64,000 nt of DNA from Symbiodinium natans (GCA_905221605.1 CAJNDS010000259.1:105313-169312), one strand, 5' to 3'. Positions 25,910 to 39,454 are shown, numbered from the stretch's first letter. The notes: generated by a model not told the origin, from the sequence alone. Numbers and translations: made by a program.

Positions 25910-27420
25910 CTCAATGCTGTCCTGCTGCTGCAGCTGCATGGCTAAAAGGCTAGAGGCTGCCCAAGAAAGGGGCGCCGAAGCACTGTTTCTACGCCCGCTG
26001 GCACGGCAGCTTTGTTGCAATCCCCTAGACCCTAACAAGACTAACTAGAACGTAAGCTCGTCCATCACCACGTGGTGTACTGCGGATTACAGTGAAACAT
26101 CCAACGCAGCTGGAGAGCCAGGGCAAACAAGTCTCGCGGAAAAAGCCTGCATCTTTAAACCCTGCCGCTACGTCGGTACTCGTCCAAACCCTTCGAAAAA
26201 AGGAGAAACGAAGATAGAAAGGCTGCTACGCGTCCATCTTGGGACCCGGTGGTCATGATGACCATGTGCGAAGACGCGAACATTAGCAGCATCATTGGGC
26301 CGAGGTATGTCGAGGTCTTCGAACACACACGCTTTCTGCGAGGCAGAACGCACGCACGGTCAGGCTCACTCCTTGGGCGACGCGGAGTCTCAGCAGCCAA
26401 GCATCACAAAGCATCGCAACCCAAACAAGTTGCGTTTTTGTCTTTGCCGGGGGGATCTCACGCGCGTGTCCACACAACTAAAACTCATCGGAGCCCCTCA
26501 GGCATTTCCGTGAGGCGCAAGAGCGCTTGATAGGGTTTCTTAGGCTTGACAGGTTCCGCATTGACCTGCCCAAAGCGGGCTGGATGCAGTCGGAGCTTTG
26601 CTGGATGAACAAACAAAACAGCAGCGAGCTTATGTCAGGTTGCATTGACCCCCGCTGCGGATTAAACTTCCCCGAAGAACGAAGGTGGTCTGAGGCTTGC
26701 CCGCCGGCGTACAGCAGCACGGGCATGAGCATGATGAGCATCACTGGTTTTCATATCCCCGAACAAGATGAACACTTCGCGGCAAGGGATTTACGGGTTT
26801 GTGCTTGCGGAAAAACTATCTGCTGAATATGTTTCGCGTCCCAGGCCCTCGACATGACATGCTCCATTCAGCACATGTGCGCAGCAAGGCTCCAAGATCT
26901 TTTCTTCGACGGAGCACCGCGCACCTGTGCTCTCACTCGAGAGCACCTGGGCTGCAGGAGCCAGGCCTCTTCCTGTCATTGCGCCGGAGAGGCCGGCAGC
27001 GGCGCCTGGCAACGAAAGCAGAGGTCCCGCGGTGATACAAGAAGCAGCCCCCGCGTGGTGCATGTTTCACTGCACAGTTGGCGCGTGGGTTTGTCTGCAA
27101 GCGAAGCGTGCACCCAGGTCCTTGCAACAGTACATGCATGCATGCATGCATGCATGCAGGCATGTCTGCAACCTGGCATCCATGCAGACCACGTAGACCG
27201 GCGTGCATGTGCAGGCGTGCTGGCGCGTGTGTGTGCAGGCTGCATGGGCGGGAGGGTGGGCCCAGGCATCTATATGCAGGCGTGCTGTGCGTGGAAGCTT
27301 GCCAAATGCAAGCCTGCTGCTGTATGATGCTGTATGGAAGCAAGCGCATGTGCATGCAAGCAGACGCCCAAGCCAGCGTCGAGAAAGCAAGCGAACGTGC
27401 AAGGATGCTCGCAGACTGAT
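25910..27420. repeat. Dispersed repeat, copy 2 (related to 11536-12470)
   Basis: Carries the same three blocks as copy 1 in the same order, with extra sequence between the first and second. The third block includes a (CATG)n-rich stretch (27133-27165) and many GTGCATGCA words. Confidence 0.65.
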
Positions 27421-27925
27421 GAGGACTCCTCATCCCGGCAACACCCCAAGTTCTGAGGCCCAGGCCGGCAGGGGTGTCGGCGCTGGGGCATCGAGGACAT
27501 TGGGCTTTTGACCTCGGCCCGTCTTTCTGCAAGGGGCAACTGTTGGTTGGCTCAGGCTTTGCTTAGTGCAGCGTTCCTGCTGGTCATTTGGGGTCAAGGG
27601 TGTGGTGAAGGGTGTCTGGGGTGCAACAGGCCTCGGTGCATTGCAGGGATGTGCAGGGCTTTGCAGGGTGGCGGGCCCATGCTTCTTCTACACAGCCTCT
27701 GTTGCTCTGTTGGATTTTCCGGCCTGACCTGCTAGGAGGTGCTGAGGCAGGGGCTCGAAGGCAAGCTCTTCTTGAACTCCTGCGTGCACAGATTCCACTC
27801 GTGCCACTTGGACATCGCTATGGAGCTGCATTCAGAGAGCCGCGAACCCCTTAAAACTGCTTCTACTTTGAAGGGCATGTTGGCGAACGGCAAACCATGC
27901 GCACTCGCCACATCGCGCCACCTCG

Positions 27926-30267
27926 TACTCATCGGGCAGCTCGGAGTCGGACTCGAAGAAGAGGTAGGACAACGTGATGTGGTCCACGTGGTCAAAGCGA
28001 CTCGGCTTGTGACTTTCCGGGGGTTCGGGCACCTGCTTCAGGGCCCTGGACAAGGGCTTATGGAGTTTTAGGCGTAAAGGGCTGCGGCTTGAGGAGTTTC
28101 ACACGATCTTGGGAGGCCGCTTGTCGCGCCCCATCATCGAGTCCTTGGATCTTCGTTGGCCAAAAGCAGAAGGCTCGTAGGCTCTTAGGCACTGCAGCGA
28201 AACCTTCCCACGGATCGTCGAACTGGTGTTTCAGCTTCCGGGGGCCATCATGATATTTGTGATGCTCTCCATGGTAGTAACATTAGTGACAGCATCGTTA
28301 ATAGTTACAATATTTGTATTACATTTAATATATTCATCATATTTGTTATATGATGCTACCAGCAGCCGAGCCACAATGAAGAAGAAGATGGGCAGATCCA
28401 CCTCTTCTCCTCGCCACAAAATTTCTAGCCGTGCCCCCTTTGACTGCATCTCCAGAGAAGATGCAAACTGCTCCGACAGCTCAGCAGCAAGGGTTTGGGG
28501 TTTAGGGTTTAGGGTTTAGGGTTTAGGGTTTAGGGTTTAGGGTTTAGGGTTTAGGGTTTAGGGTTTAGGGTTTAGGGTTTAGGGTTAGGGTTTAGCGTTC
28601 AGGGCCAGCTTCTTGTCACTTCCCAAAATGCGGCGTCGCGCTGCAGGCCTGGGTTGATCAACTGCTCATCGAAGCAGAAGCACTGGATCCTCTGAAAGGC
28701 ACCGAAGGCACACGGTTTTTCTACACAAGAGAAGAAGGATCACAAAAGATCACAAAAGTTGCTGGATGGGTCTTGTAGGTGTGCGGGTCGTCGCTGGCCG
28801 ACTACTTCTGCTTGGGGCTCCCGGTTGTCAGTTTGTCATTAGTCGAATGGCTCTTCTGCATCCATCCCATCGGGAGAAGCCTCTGACCGAGAACTCCAAA
28901 ACTCACAAGTCCTGCAGCTTGCTATCCTAAACTTTCAAACCAAGCGCGCAGAAGCCCAAACTCTATGCCCCAAAACCGTAGCCTTGACCCAAAGGTAAAT
29001 CCAACATTCCAAACTCCTAACCAACCCTTCAGTAAACTAACCTGCTCAACCACACACAAACACCCCAAACGCCGACGGAAGGGGTGTTCGTGTGCGTGCG
29101 CTCACCCTTTCTCCATGCCAAGACGCTTGTTGAAGTACAGTCCAGCCTGACCGAGTCTGTTGGCTTAAGAGAGCGGCTCGGCCGAGGGTTGAGGGAGGTC
29201 TCCTCCTGATTGAACTGTTGGGTCCGGGGTTCTGGACCTCAAAAACGCTTGAACTGCCACTTGATCCTACTAGGGCCCTTCGCCCAAGACGGACCGCATC
29301 ACCTCGGCGGGGATCATGTGGTACACGGACACGCCGATGATGGGGCGATCGCTGGTGTTCCTAGAGAAGCGCGAAGCCGTTTCTGCAGAGTTGGGGATCC
29401 AGATGGATTCAGGTTCACCTTTTGGCCATGCTAGCTCTGGCCATCGGGGGTTGGAGCAGCTTCTGAAGGAAATGCAAAGGAACAGCTTTGTAGCAAGAGC
29501 CCAACCTAACCGTTGCGGTGCCGCCCCTGAGCTCATGGCTTGGCGCGGTAGAAGGCCAAGGCAGTCTCCTTGTGTCAGGGGTGTGCCGTTGGGGGGCTGA
29601 GGGTCCGAGGGTCGGATTTAGGTCGAGGGCTTGGCTACATGCTGACAGCCTCATCCTGGCGTCATCAAAACACTTGTTGCAAGCAATGAGAAGAGGAGCG
29701 CATGAAAGATGCAACCCCAGCACTGACATCCAAATGGGCCCTTTTGTATCAACCCTACAGCATCCTGAGCCTGCCTAGTTTTGGATGCACCTTCCACTCT
29801 TTAAAGCACGGCCCCGTCTCATGCCCGAAATCCCGGTCCCCAAGGCCGACGACGACGCGCCGCTGCTGCGGCACAAACTGCCACGGCAGAGAGGTGTGGA
29901 CCTTGCCATATTACCATATTACATGATATTACATGTATGCATGATGTGTATATGTATAAAAAAAAGTAAAGCACAATTGGATCGGAACAGCTGCCTCAGA
30001 TGAGAAGGCGGCTCCCTTGTCGAGAAGTTTGAGAAAGGGATCCCAAAGATGCCCAAGCCACCCCCACTGAACAACCTTCCCAAGCCCGAAACACTGCCGC
30101 AAGTAAGCCTAAGATGCCCAAAAGCCCTCCCCCCCCCCCTTACCCCCCCCTTCCCCCCCCTTCCCCTCCCCATAGGGCCAACCTCGACCGCGGGAAGCGA
30201 AAAGGCCGGGCGCCCGCGCCGTGGCGGCGAAGTCGACCGTGATGAGGCGCTTGGCATCCACGGAGTC
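27926..30267 (-). CDS. Candidate multi-exon gene, unidentified
   Basis: Several minus-strand islands have GC-rich third positions and AG|G starts: from 30267 (DSVDAKRLITVDFAATARA), from 29901, from 29360 (NTSDRPIIGVSVYHMIPAE), near 28240-28195 (KLKHQFDDPWE), 28143-28109 (DSMMGRDKRPPK) and from 28045 to about 27926 (FDHVDHITLSYLFFESDSEL). The last two join in frame through a GA-AG intron. A TTTAGGG array (28496-28596) would lie in an intron. Not all junctions were resolved and the frame of the 29901 island is ambiguous. I do not recognise the family; the islands could also belong to two genes. Confidence 0.45.
28496..28596. repeat. Interstitial telomere-like array (TTTAGGG)
   Basis: About 14 almost perfect units with one TTAGGG at the end. 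Confidence 0.97.
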
Positions 30268-33179
30268 CTGGCTTCGGGGCGCAGAATCATCCCCTACCCC
30301 GGAATATTAAGTGCCCCCCCATTATGGTTATATTATAGTATGTGGGGGGAGGGTATGTAATATTAAGGGGTCGGGGGGGGGGGGGTTTAGTATTAGGGGG
30401 CGCAGAAGAAGGGCAGATGCTTACGTGGAGTCTTTGGGGTTTAGGGCTTCAGGGTTGAGGGCTCAGGGCTTTCTGGATGAGGCTCTTTGCTGAAGAAAGC
30501 CCAGCTTGCGCGGCCACTTTGGAACTCAGACTTCGGAGCTCCTTCGGTTTTGGGGTCGGGGCCGTGAAGATTTTGAGGAGAGGCGCGGGTGGCCGCACTC
30601 CGGGCTGCTGGCGATCAGCACCATGCTGCTATGTAGCATGAACCAGGCAGGCGTAGACCCGGCACGCTCATGCCCCGTGCACTCATGAGCTTGTGGTTGC
30701 GAGGCAACGGGGTCAGGACATGTTGCTGGACTGAGTTCAGTCGATTCTCCCCGCCTGTCAGTCGAGCAAGAGTCGGACCCCTCTCCCAGCGCAGTGCACA
30801 AGATGTTGGATTTGTTTTCTGAGGGGGGAGCGACTCGGTGCCAGATTTCGAGCTTAAATGGATTTAACGAATTGCCTCGAAGCCCCCGGCAAAACAAGGG
30901 CCGGCCTTGGCCGGAGGCGGTGAGTACTCCTTATGTCCCACTGACGAAGCCTGGGGCAGAGGCTCTGAAGAATGGTGCAAGGTGCAGCGATGCCTTCCTT
31001 CAGCAGGAACGAGCACCAGGAAGAAACCTAGACCTCCCGGCAAGACGAATGCAAGCAGGAAACATACCTTGCGGGAAGCTTGACCCCGGAAACGTGCCTC
31101 CTGAGCCCAGAGCCCGAGCCGTAAACCCTCTCCAGAACCCGGTGTCCCACGAATGAGTCCCAGCTTGGGCCTGGCCCTGGCCTGTGGCTTGGCAGTAGAT
31201 CTTGTACAGCCTTTGGCGTTTAGGATTTGGGGTTTGAAGGCTTGAATATTTAGGCCTGACTCCTCTGCACATCTTTGAACGAACCGCCACACCCGACGAT
31301 GCGGCCAGGGTGCGGCACACACGCGAAGACCAGGGCGAAAATCGTCATCCCGGCTGCGCCATACCACCAGGTCTGGACAAGGCCGATTGCTCCAAGATAG
31401 CTTGGTTCGGCTCACCACCACAACGCCAACTCTGCCACCACCGCTGAAAACCACCAACATGACAACGACGACAACGATGACCGCTAACGACTGCGACTGT
31501 TGCGACTAGGACAACTACCATGGCACTACTACGTACCACGTATTCCTAGTTCTATTCCTAGTGCTACATCTGCTACTGCTGCTGGACTCCTACTCCTACT
31601 CGCCCTCGCCTGATGTTTTTTTTACAAGGCTGAAGCTCCACTGCCTCTGAGCCCCGGGCTGTTTGAATGCTATTTTCCAGTTGCTTCCGCCTTCCTCGCT
31701 GCATGGGCTGCCTTGGGCTTGGGATTGAGACAAGGATGAAGATGGCTCCAGGCTTGAAGTGCTCAGAGCCTCCTTTAGCTTCGAAGGATGTTCAATGAAT
31801 GTCTTACGTCTTTTGATGGGTTTCTGAAGAGAACGCATGCTCAGAATATTCAGCCGGGCAAGCTGAAGGCCTTAGAAAGTAGATGATGCCTTCTTCCACT
31901 TTGGCCAGAATTTGCGAGATTACAGCAGCGACCGTGACCCTGGTCCTGGTCGAACCCAATACAACCATGAGCATGCAACAGCTTCAGCTTTCCTGTTATT
32001 GACATATGCTGGGGGCCCGGCGTGCTGCTAGGGCCACCAAACAAGCATCGCGAGGAGCTCTCCCATGGGCTGGGAAGCCTTCGAAAGCAACTCTGCAGGC
32101 CGGTGCCGGTCGCACAGTGTCGGCAAACCAGAGTAGGCCCGCTCCCAGTACAACCAACGGTCACTGTGCTCAAAGCCCAAGTTCACGATGTAAGAACCCT
32201 GTCAAAGCCTCTTTAACTTGAAAATCAGACCCCGCACCCTCCAACTCCCAAACCCGAGCATCCCAGGCAGCCCATGGCCTTGGCGGCCGGACGCCCGGGT
32301 GGGCAAAGGATCTCCCTGCCAGCATGGTTCCGGAGCGCAGAAGCGCAAACTAAGGCTCAGGGCTAAGGAGACCTGTGGAGGGTTTCCCAAGGTTTCCGAG
32401 GTGACTTGAATCAGCAGGAACCGAATGCGGAACAGCTCTCCCATGTTCAGGGCGTGCTCGCCGAGCACACCATCAGTGACCATCAGGCATCCATTTGTTG
32501 TCGCCATCGCGGGACATGGTGGGCTTAGCAGCTAAGTTTAGGGGAACCCTCACGAAACACTCCCAACGCCCAAACCAATTGGACCACTGCGCTGTCACCA
32601 CGCACCTCTCGTCTCAGCCCACGCTTGAGGGATTCATGATCAGACCTGCCAGCCTCCCAGAACCCCCAAAAAGCACAATGCCCCATAGCAAAATAACCCA
32701 CACCTTCACAAGTCTCCGGTGCCTTGTGTTCCAACGCATGCGAGGACACGTCTGGGCTGAAGGAGCTCCCTCCTTCAAGGCTGCAAGATGAAGGACTGGG
32801 ATGTGTGGTGTGCGCTGGTCCAGCGAAGCTACGAGTGGGTGGGAATGAGAGCATGCGCATGAAGTCGTGATCCTCACTGCATGTAGGGCACTTCAGCTAG
32901 ACTTGCCGTTGCCCCTTTCAGCTGGATGCTTCGGGGTGTAGTGTGCCCACTGTAAGGTCTGAGGCGAGGCTACTTGGAGGCTCAGGGTACTTATTAACCC
33001 AATACTAACTGTACTCATACCCCAATCATACCCATATTAGGGCACTTAAGTACCATGATTCGGGCACTTAAGTACCATGAACCTCCAAGTAGGGTGGCTC
33101 CGGGCAAGGACCTGTGCACGTCCACGGGGGCTTGGGTGAGGATTTGTGATTGGCCTGGCAGTCTTGTTTCAGGCTTTGT

Positions 33180-33456
33180 CCCCTAAACCCTAAACCCTAA
33201 ACCCTAAACTCTAAACCCCGTCGTTGCTTGGTCGCTCGACATGAAACTCCTGAAGGCCTCACGCGGACCCTTCCGATCACTTGCGCCCCCAAGCACTCCC
33301 TGAACTCCGAGAGGGTTTAGGGTTTAGGGTTTAGGGTTTAGGGTTTAGGGTTTAGGGTTTAGGGTTTAGGGTTTAGGGTTTAGGGTTTAGGGTTTAGGGT
33401 TTAGGGTTTAGGGTTTAGGGTTTAGGGTTTAGGGTTTAGGGTTTAGGGTTTAGGGT
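33180..33456. repeat. Interstitial telomere-like arrays, both orientations
   Basis: A short CCCTAAA tract (33180-33210) is followed 100 bases later by about 20 perfect TTTAGGG units (33313-33456), the purest array in the window. Confidence 0.97.
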
Positions 33457-35759
33457 GCGACAAGGTCCTGTCCCAGCATCTGGCCGAGCGAAGGAACCGA
33501 GCCCGCGCCAACATGGCAGCGGAGGGCCAGGAACAAAGTGCGGAGTTCTGCTAGTTCTGCTTGCCGTCTTGTGCTCAAGGTTCATGGTATGGCTTCAGGC
33601 AGGTTGGATACCTCTTGTCGAGTGGACGGCATTAGTGTGGGCAGTTTCGGGTTTAGGGCTGTGGGGAGGATTTGAGGGGTTTAGGTTTAGGGTTCAGTGT
33701 CGCGCGTGCTCTGGCACTGCTGGATGACGTGAGTGGCTGCGGTCTGCCACGATGGGAACTACTGAGGCGTGTGCATGGCGTGCTGCTCTCCAGTGAAGCT
33801 GCGAGCCAGCCGGGCATGGACTATTAGGACCGGCCAGAAGGAAACAAGGGACCCACAGTAGAACAACCCCCATTCGTGCTTTGGGGCTCTGAGTTCTGAG
33901 TTTGGGCATGGGGGCCTTAAACTTAAAGGGGGCCTAGATGGCCCTGTCTTCTCAGAGGTGGGCGTTCGATGGCTTTGGCCTGAACAGCCCGTAGCTTTAC
34001 CCATAGTTGGCCATAGTTTTCAAGCCGGAACCTTCAAACCAAAACCTCAGGCTTACAAAATATCACCATCAGCGGTCAACTCTTTGGAAACCCAGCCATA
34101 AACGCAAACCCAACGACCCGAACAAGAACAAAGACAAGGCTTTTTTGCAACAGGGGTCGGGGCAGAAAACAGCACAAAAACAGACACAAAACATGAGAAA
34201 AAAAAAATATTGCACGGCCATGCTGTCTCTTTTTAGCGCGTGCACTCAGGGAGGCGGTGGAGCCCAACCCGGGGGGCCAACACCATCTCGTCTTGTTTTG
34301 GGTGGGTTTTGGGGCTTATACGGGTTCTTAGGGAGCCTCCCCGCGTCAGCTTCCACCGCCTCAGGACTGTACATTGCGGAAGCTTTGCCCTCCTTTCCTG
34401 AGGGGGACCAGGAAAATCGGACTTCTGGTGGGGATGGGAACGGGGCCTCTCCACAAGCGACCTTGGAAGACCTTGTTGAACGGCAGCCATGAGCACCCCA
34501 CTGACCATACGACTCCTAGTCTGAAAAGAACATAAAGAACACCTGACGTCCATGGCCCCAACTCCTGACTCTTGCGACGAGCTCGTGCTGTTCACTACGT
34601 CAGATCGCAAGCTTGAGGCGCCAGTATGGTGGGCCTTTGCACGCGCAGGAATCACAGCTGCCTGTGCAAATCGAGACCCGAGACCTCATGCACTGCCACG
34701 TCACCAGCCACGCCGGGTTTCCCGAAATCAGCGAGACATTCTGAAACGAGGGCTCTATTAGCGGGGTGCTTTTGGCGGCCCTCTTCAAGGAACACCGTGC
34801 GAGCAGGACTTCTTAACGAAGGTCAGCCTGCGGGTGCCTTCAGCACTGGAATCCAATGAAAGACGCCTTGAGGTCACGATATGTCAGGTGGGCCCAGGTG
34901 GGCCCAGGTGGACCCAGGTGGACTCGCTCCAGCTCTAAAGGCACCCAACCAGTTGTGGACAGGCTCTGGAAATGAGACGCACCTACCTTCAAGCAAATGC
35001 ATAAGGGGCGGTGGTGGAGCGCTGGAGCAACCGCGAACAGTGACGGAGGATGTGGATGTGGCCCGAAAACGAACGACTGCCAGACTGGAGACCGCAGTGT
35101 ATGGCTCCTCACCCTGCAGGGAGGGAAAGGGGCTTAGGATTTAGTGAGAGTGGGTTCGGGGTTTCAAGTAGGGATTGGGGCGCGGTTGGGATCCCTGTCG
35201 AAACTCCTGCTCCGATCCTTCAACCCAGGTGGGCGTCTCATTCTTAAGAGGCCGTCACTGACGAAATCAGCACTTGAGACACCGAGAAGGGCGCAGCCCA
35301 AGATCCTGGCAGAGAAGGGACGGCCTGGCTAGCCTAGCTAGCCTGTCTGCTACCAAGGGCCACAAAATGTCACAGAGCACCTGAAGCGAGAAGCCAATCC
35401 CAGAAGTCCTGTGCGACAGCGCAAGCTCCGCGGGGGGCGCAGCGCCAGTGCCTGGTTAGCTGCATGAAGCCCTGAAGCTCTGAAAATCTCCCGAAAAAGC
35501 ACTCCTTTCACCTTTTCGCTCGGGCACTTAAGGGATTTGAAAACCGAAAACCCGCAAGCCCGGGGAAAAAAAAACACCAAGACGGCTGGTTGGGTTCCTT
35601 TCGGTCTTTTGGAGGTCCTGGCTGGGTCCTCAACAAGGTCGGTCCTCACAGCAGCTACCAACAAAGGGGAGTGTCCCGACCAGGCCCACAAGGGCCCAGG
35701 GCCTCCCCCCCAAATTTTGTAGAGTCAGTCTCTGACCTTGCCTGAAGCCATTCGCCGAG

Positions 35760-36250
35760 ACTGCCTTAATACTAATAAACTACATTAAAAGATAATAAAA
35801 GATACAAGCCTAGAAAGATAAATAACAATAAGATTTCAAGAAAATGCCAATAAAACAGTTGTAGATATGAAAAGTATGAATTTCCAATATTCTAAAGGTC
35901 AGAAAGAAAGGTGTGCAAAAGAGCCTCATAAATGATGTAATTCTCTAGCCATTTCTGCAGGTTGATTTCATACGTTCATTCACTTGTTCATTCACTTGTT
36001 CATTCACCTTGTTCACTCAGCTGTTACCTTATTATTAATTCTTGGTTGGCTTGTTCATTGTGTTCTTTTCACATGGGCAAATCATATAACTATCATGTAC
36101 CAGCGCACTGATATTATACTGTTCTTAGCACGTTCATACTATTTTTGTAAACTAGTACACGAAAACAATATCGCGTAAAGAGAACATTAATATTCGCCGG
36201 ATACACTATTAAGATTACTATTAGAAGACGAGGAGAACAAGAAAATTAAG
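35760..36250. other. AT-rich island
   Basis: About 490 bases clearly richer in A and T than the surroundings, with ATTCACTTGTTC repeats near 35978-36010. A plus-strand frame (35984-36178) is hydrophobic but unrecognised. It could be an organelle-derived insertion or intergenic spacer; no organellar gene was recognised. Confidence 0.4.
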
Positions 36251-37269
36251 AACTGTGCCTTTCCAAACCCACACAAAGCCCGCCTTGTCTGCCTTAAGGT
36301 CCTCGCCCTGGCATTCGCCAAGAAGCCTCGGGCGAGCTGAGCTGGTTCTGAAGCTGGTCCGGTCTGAGCCTTATCCCCATACTAGCCGACAAGGTAAAAT
36401 CGGGACAGTCGAGAAGCCAGGGGATGGGTTTGGAAGAAGCACACGCACGTGGGAGAATCCCCGGCCTGCTCTCGGAGTGCAGGCCAATGAGCCGTGCCAG
36501 CTGGTGGACCACCTCAATATGGGAGTTTACGAACATAAGGGACCCCTCATATAAACCCCCAGATGGTAGGTTCCCTTAGTAATAAGGACCCTAATAAGGT
36601 GCCCGAATTTCAAAAACCTCAATATCAGCAAGTGAACTCCGATAAGGCTTGTCTACACACTTCCAGGCATCACCACCCGCCGCGCCTTTCGCTCCGTGGC
36701 ATTCAGGCCCATCAAAAGCATCTCATCAGCAGGCGGAGCCCCAGCCTCGGCCCAGGTTCCCTGCACTTCTCACGCCTTGCGCTCTTTGTTCACCCTGGGC
36801 CGAGCCGCAGACTTCGGTAGCCAAGTCACCACCTGTCCACATCAGCTGCCTTGAGACTGACACAGATTGGTGCTTGGGTTCTGTTACGGACAAGAAGGTC
36901 GTGGGAGTAATACGTGCCCATACACATTGATGCACATTGCTGAGGCTCCGACCACATCAGCAAGTCCTGTCTCGAGGAATCGGGGAAGGTGGGGGGGTTC
37001 AAGAGGTTGCCAAGGAGCTGCTCCATGCAATCATATGATAATCATATGCTGAGCACGCTTTCCTCCTCCTCCAAGCCGCGGGTCTTCCCAAAAGCCACCT
37101 GAGGGGATTCGAAACGAGATCTGCAGGGGTGCGAACTGAAAGCCTTGTCACGTCTGTTTGTCAGGGCTGTTCGATCTTTCTTGTTTTCAACTGTGTGGCT
37201 TCTCATGCAAGACGTGATGGTTCATGCGATGAAGCTTGGCTCGTCCGACCTCACTTCCTCTGCATTTGG

Positions 37270-37525
37270 CCTCTTCCCATTCCCAAACAGCTTTCGGGTT
37301 CTAGCAGCAACTCCGTGGACCCTGAACTCTTCAGTGAAGTGTTCAGCAACTTCTGGCATGCCTCCGACATTGCCCACCAGCCCTTCCGTGCCTGAGTGAG
37401 CTCCTCCAACTTGGCGATCAGCTCCTTGCAGGCCCGGAAACCATCACGGGGCTCAACAGGGTTTTGGAGCCCTCGGCTCGGAAGTCCGACACGAAAGCTC
37501 CAGACAGTTTTGGAGGCAGGTATGT
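37270..37525 (-). CDS. Candidate exon or exons, coiled-coil-like
   Basis: A minus-strand frame without early Met reads FRACKELIAKLEELTQARKG and continues to about 37270 with high coding character. A second frame just upstream (GAFVSDFRAEGSKTLL) is also open. GAG|G and CAG|G steps resemble this genome's splice acceptors, but the exact exon edges were not fixed. Family unknown. Confidence 0.4.
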
Positions 37526-38527
37526 AAGTCTGGCCAAGTTCTTGCTTCCCCTAGATATGACCGTCATGAGTGCAATCATGTGAGAACCGTACTAGTCACA
37601 CGATCAATACTAGTAATACTGGTAGCAGTGAAAACTGCAAAGTATGAGAAATTGCCTTGAAACTGCATCTAGCACTAAAGGCTCAGATGTTAATACAGCA
37701 AGTACGAGTACTGCGCAGTTGTCACCACCGCCACTGCCACTGTCACAGCCACCCCTAAGCCCTCCTTTGCAAGTACCCCAAGTCCGCCTGTGAGGACTCG
37801 CTCTGCGCCAGGAACTGCCAATTCTCGCGGAAAGCACGGCGCACCTGAGACGCCATGCCGGAAGGTAGCCCCGTGACACCAGCGTAGACATGTGAACAGT
37901 CCTACGAGTGAGTGGGGGCTTCACTAGTGAATGTAGACGGCTCCCAAGGATGGCCGATGGCTCTCAAGGAATCGGCCCTATGACACCGCGCGCATTCACG
38001 ACCGTAAGGCGGCTACAAGACAGCCTGCTCTTGTCACCAGCAAGTCGATTGACGAAAATATGAAAACAAAAGCTTGTGGACTCCTTTGTGAAGCAACAAC
38101 TCGCAACAAATAGAATACCCTGCCCTAGACCTACACCCGAAAAGTCCCTGAAGACGGCATGGCATCGAAAAGGCCTGGCGAACATGCTCCTCGGCTTCCC
38201 AGGCATCGCCCTGGCTTGCGGCAAGGCTTTACTCTCTCAGGGGTCAGGGGTCGAAAGGCAGCTATTTTGACCTGAGTTGAAGGAGAAAGCCAACACCGAC
38301 CCTCTATCAAGCATCCAAGATCCAAGTCCACATGCTGAACTCACCACATGCATCGACATTCCGAAAGCCAACAAGGCCAGCAACACCAACTCGACCAAGC
38401 CTACCCCATGTAACCCCTGTGAAGCTCAGAAGACACGACACCGGCCTTGGGCCGCGCACGCCGCGGCGAGCGCCCGCGGCTCTCTGCAGCGGCCCAGGCC
38501 TCCAGGGCGTTCGCGGCGCCTCAAACA

Positions 38528-39035
38528 GAGAGAGAGAGAGAGAAAAAAAAAAAAAAACAAACAAAAAGAGAGAGAGAGAGAGCAAATAAATAAATAAATA
38601 AATCAATAACAAAATCAACAGAAGAGAACGAATAAATGCCTCGATCATATCCCCACCCTACTACTGTAGCCGATGAGGGCGCCATCCTGCCGTTTTCCGG
38701 ATAGACCATTACGGATACTTCGCCGCAGGCCTCTGTCGCGGGACTCTCTGCAAGCTTCTCCCAAATTCTCTGGCGCCAGGGATACTCGGCGTGACTCTCT
38801 GCGGTGGGCACTCCAAGGGTGCTCGCGGGACTCCAAGAGACCGGAACAACCCCACACCGAGGATGGAGACAAAAACACGAGAAGGTGTGGCGGGAGAGGG
38901 AAAGCCAGTTGAAGACACAGAGACAGGGAAAGAGAGACAGACGGAGCGATAGAGAACCAACGATAATCCGGAAAGAGGGGAAACGGGGGAAAGACAGTGA
39001 GAGAGAGGGAGCGAGAGAGAGAGAGCACAAGCGAG
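38528..39035. repeat. GA-rich microsatellites
   Basis: (GA)n tracts at 38528-38582 and 38995-39030 with A-runs and an AAAT run (38585-38605), plus GA-rich sequence between. They generate the Ser/Leu-rich stretches of a 279-codon minus-strand frame. Confidence 0.9.
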
Positions 39036-39370
39036 ACCGAAGGGATGGGGGATGTTAGGGATTTAAGATGTAGCTGCTTCCAAACGTTTATGTTCAGCTT
39101 GGGGAGAACTACGGTGGCTTCTGTCACAGCCTTCGCACTCCAGCAGCCGGTAGAAGGCAGAAGGTCGCACCCGAGGTCGCTCCTTCGATTCTGAAACATT
39201 CCCGCAACCTTGCTGCACAAGATCCAAGTTCTAGAAATGTAGCGATGCTCATGTTTACTGTCGAAGCACCTCGGCTTTTCGTCGGGAGCAGAGCAGAACA
39301 AGTTTTCCCGTCCTCTTCCACGGCATCCACATCTGCTGGCAGATCCTCCTGCGTGTCCACTCAGACTCAC

Positions 39371-39454
39371 CACAATCCCGGAAAGTTCCGGTGAGAATCT
39401 TGAGATGATCCTGGCCTCTCCACGCGCTGACATCACACGCCTCAAGCTGTTGAC
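39371..39454 (-). CDS. Candidate internal exon, unidentified
   Basis: A minus-strand exon of 28 codons (NSLRRVMSARGEARIISRFS...) is flanked by a pyrimidine-rich acceptor ending TTGAG|G and a GTGAGT donor. Neighbouring exons were not found, and the family is not recognised. The surrounding 39456-40065 minus-strand frames are open in two phases and remain unassigned. Confidence 0.4.

Larger units (their letters stand above)
30300..37260. other. Mostly non-coding stretch with homopolymers and telomere-like tracts
   Basis: G and C homopolymers lie at 30129-30170 and 30372-30385. Open minus-strand frames at 30526-30897 and 31596-31838 are protein-like in part (AWFMLHSSMVLIASS; KTFIEHPSKLKEALSTSS) but could not be joined to neighbours. 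CCAGGTGGGCC is repeated in tandem at 34888-34925. Nothing recognisable otherwise. Confidence 0.4.

Noticed and set aside
33313-33456. A true chromosome end
   Set aside because: The perfect TTTAGGG array is short and followed by ordinary sequence on both sides, so it is interstitial.
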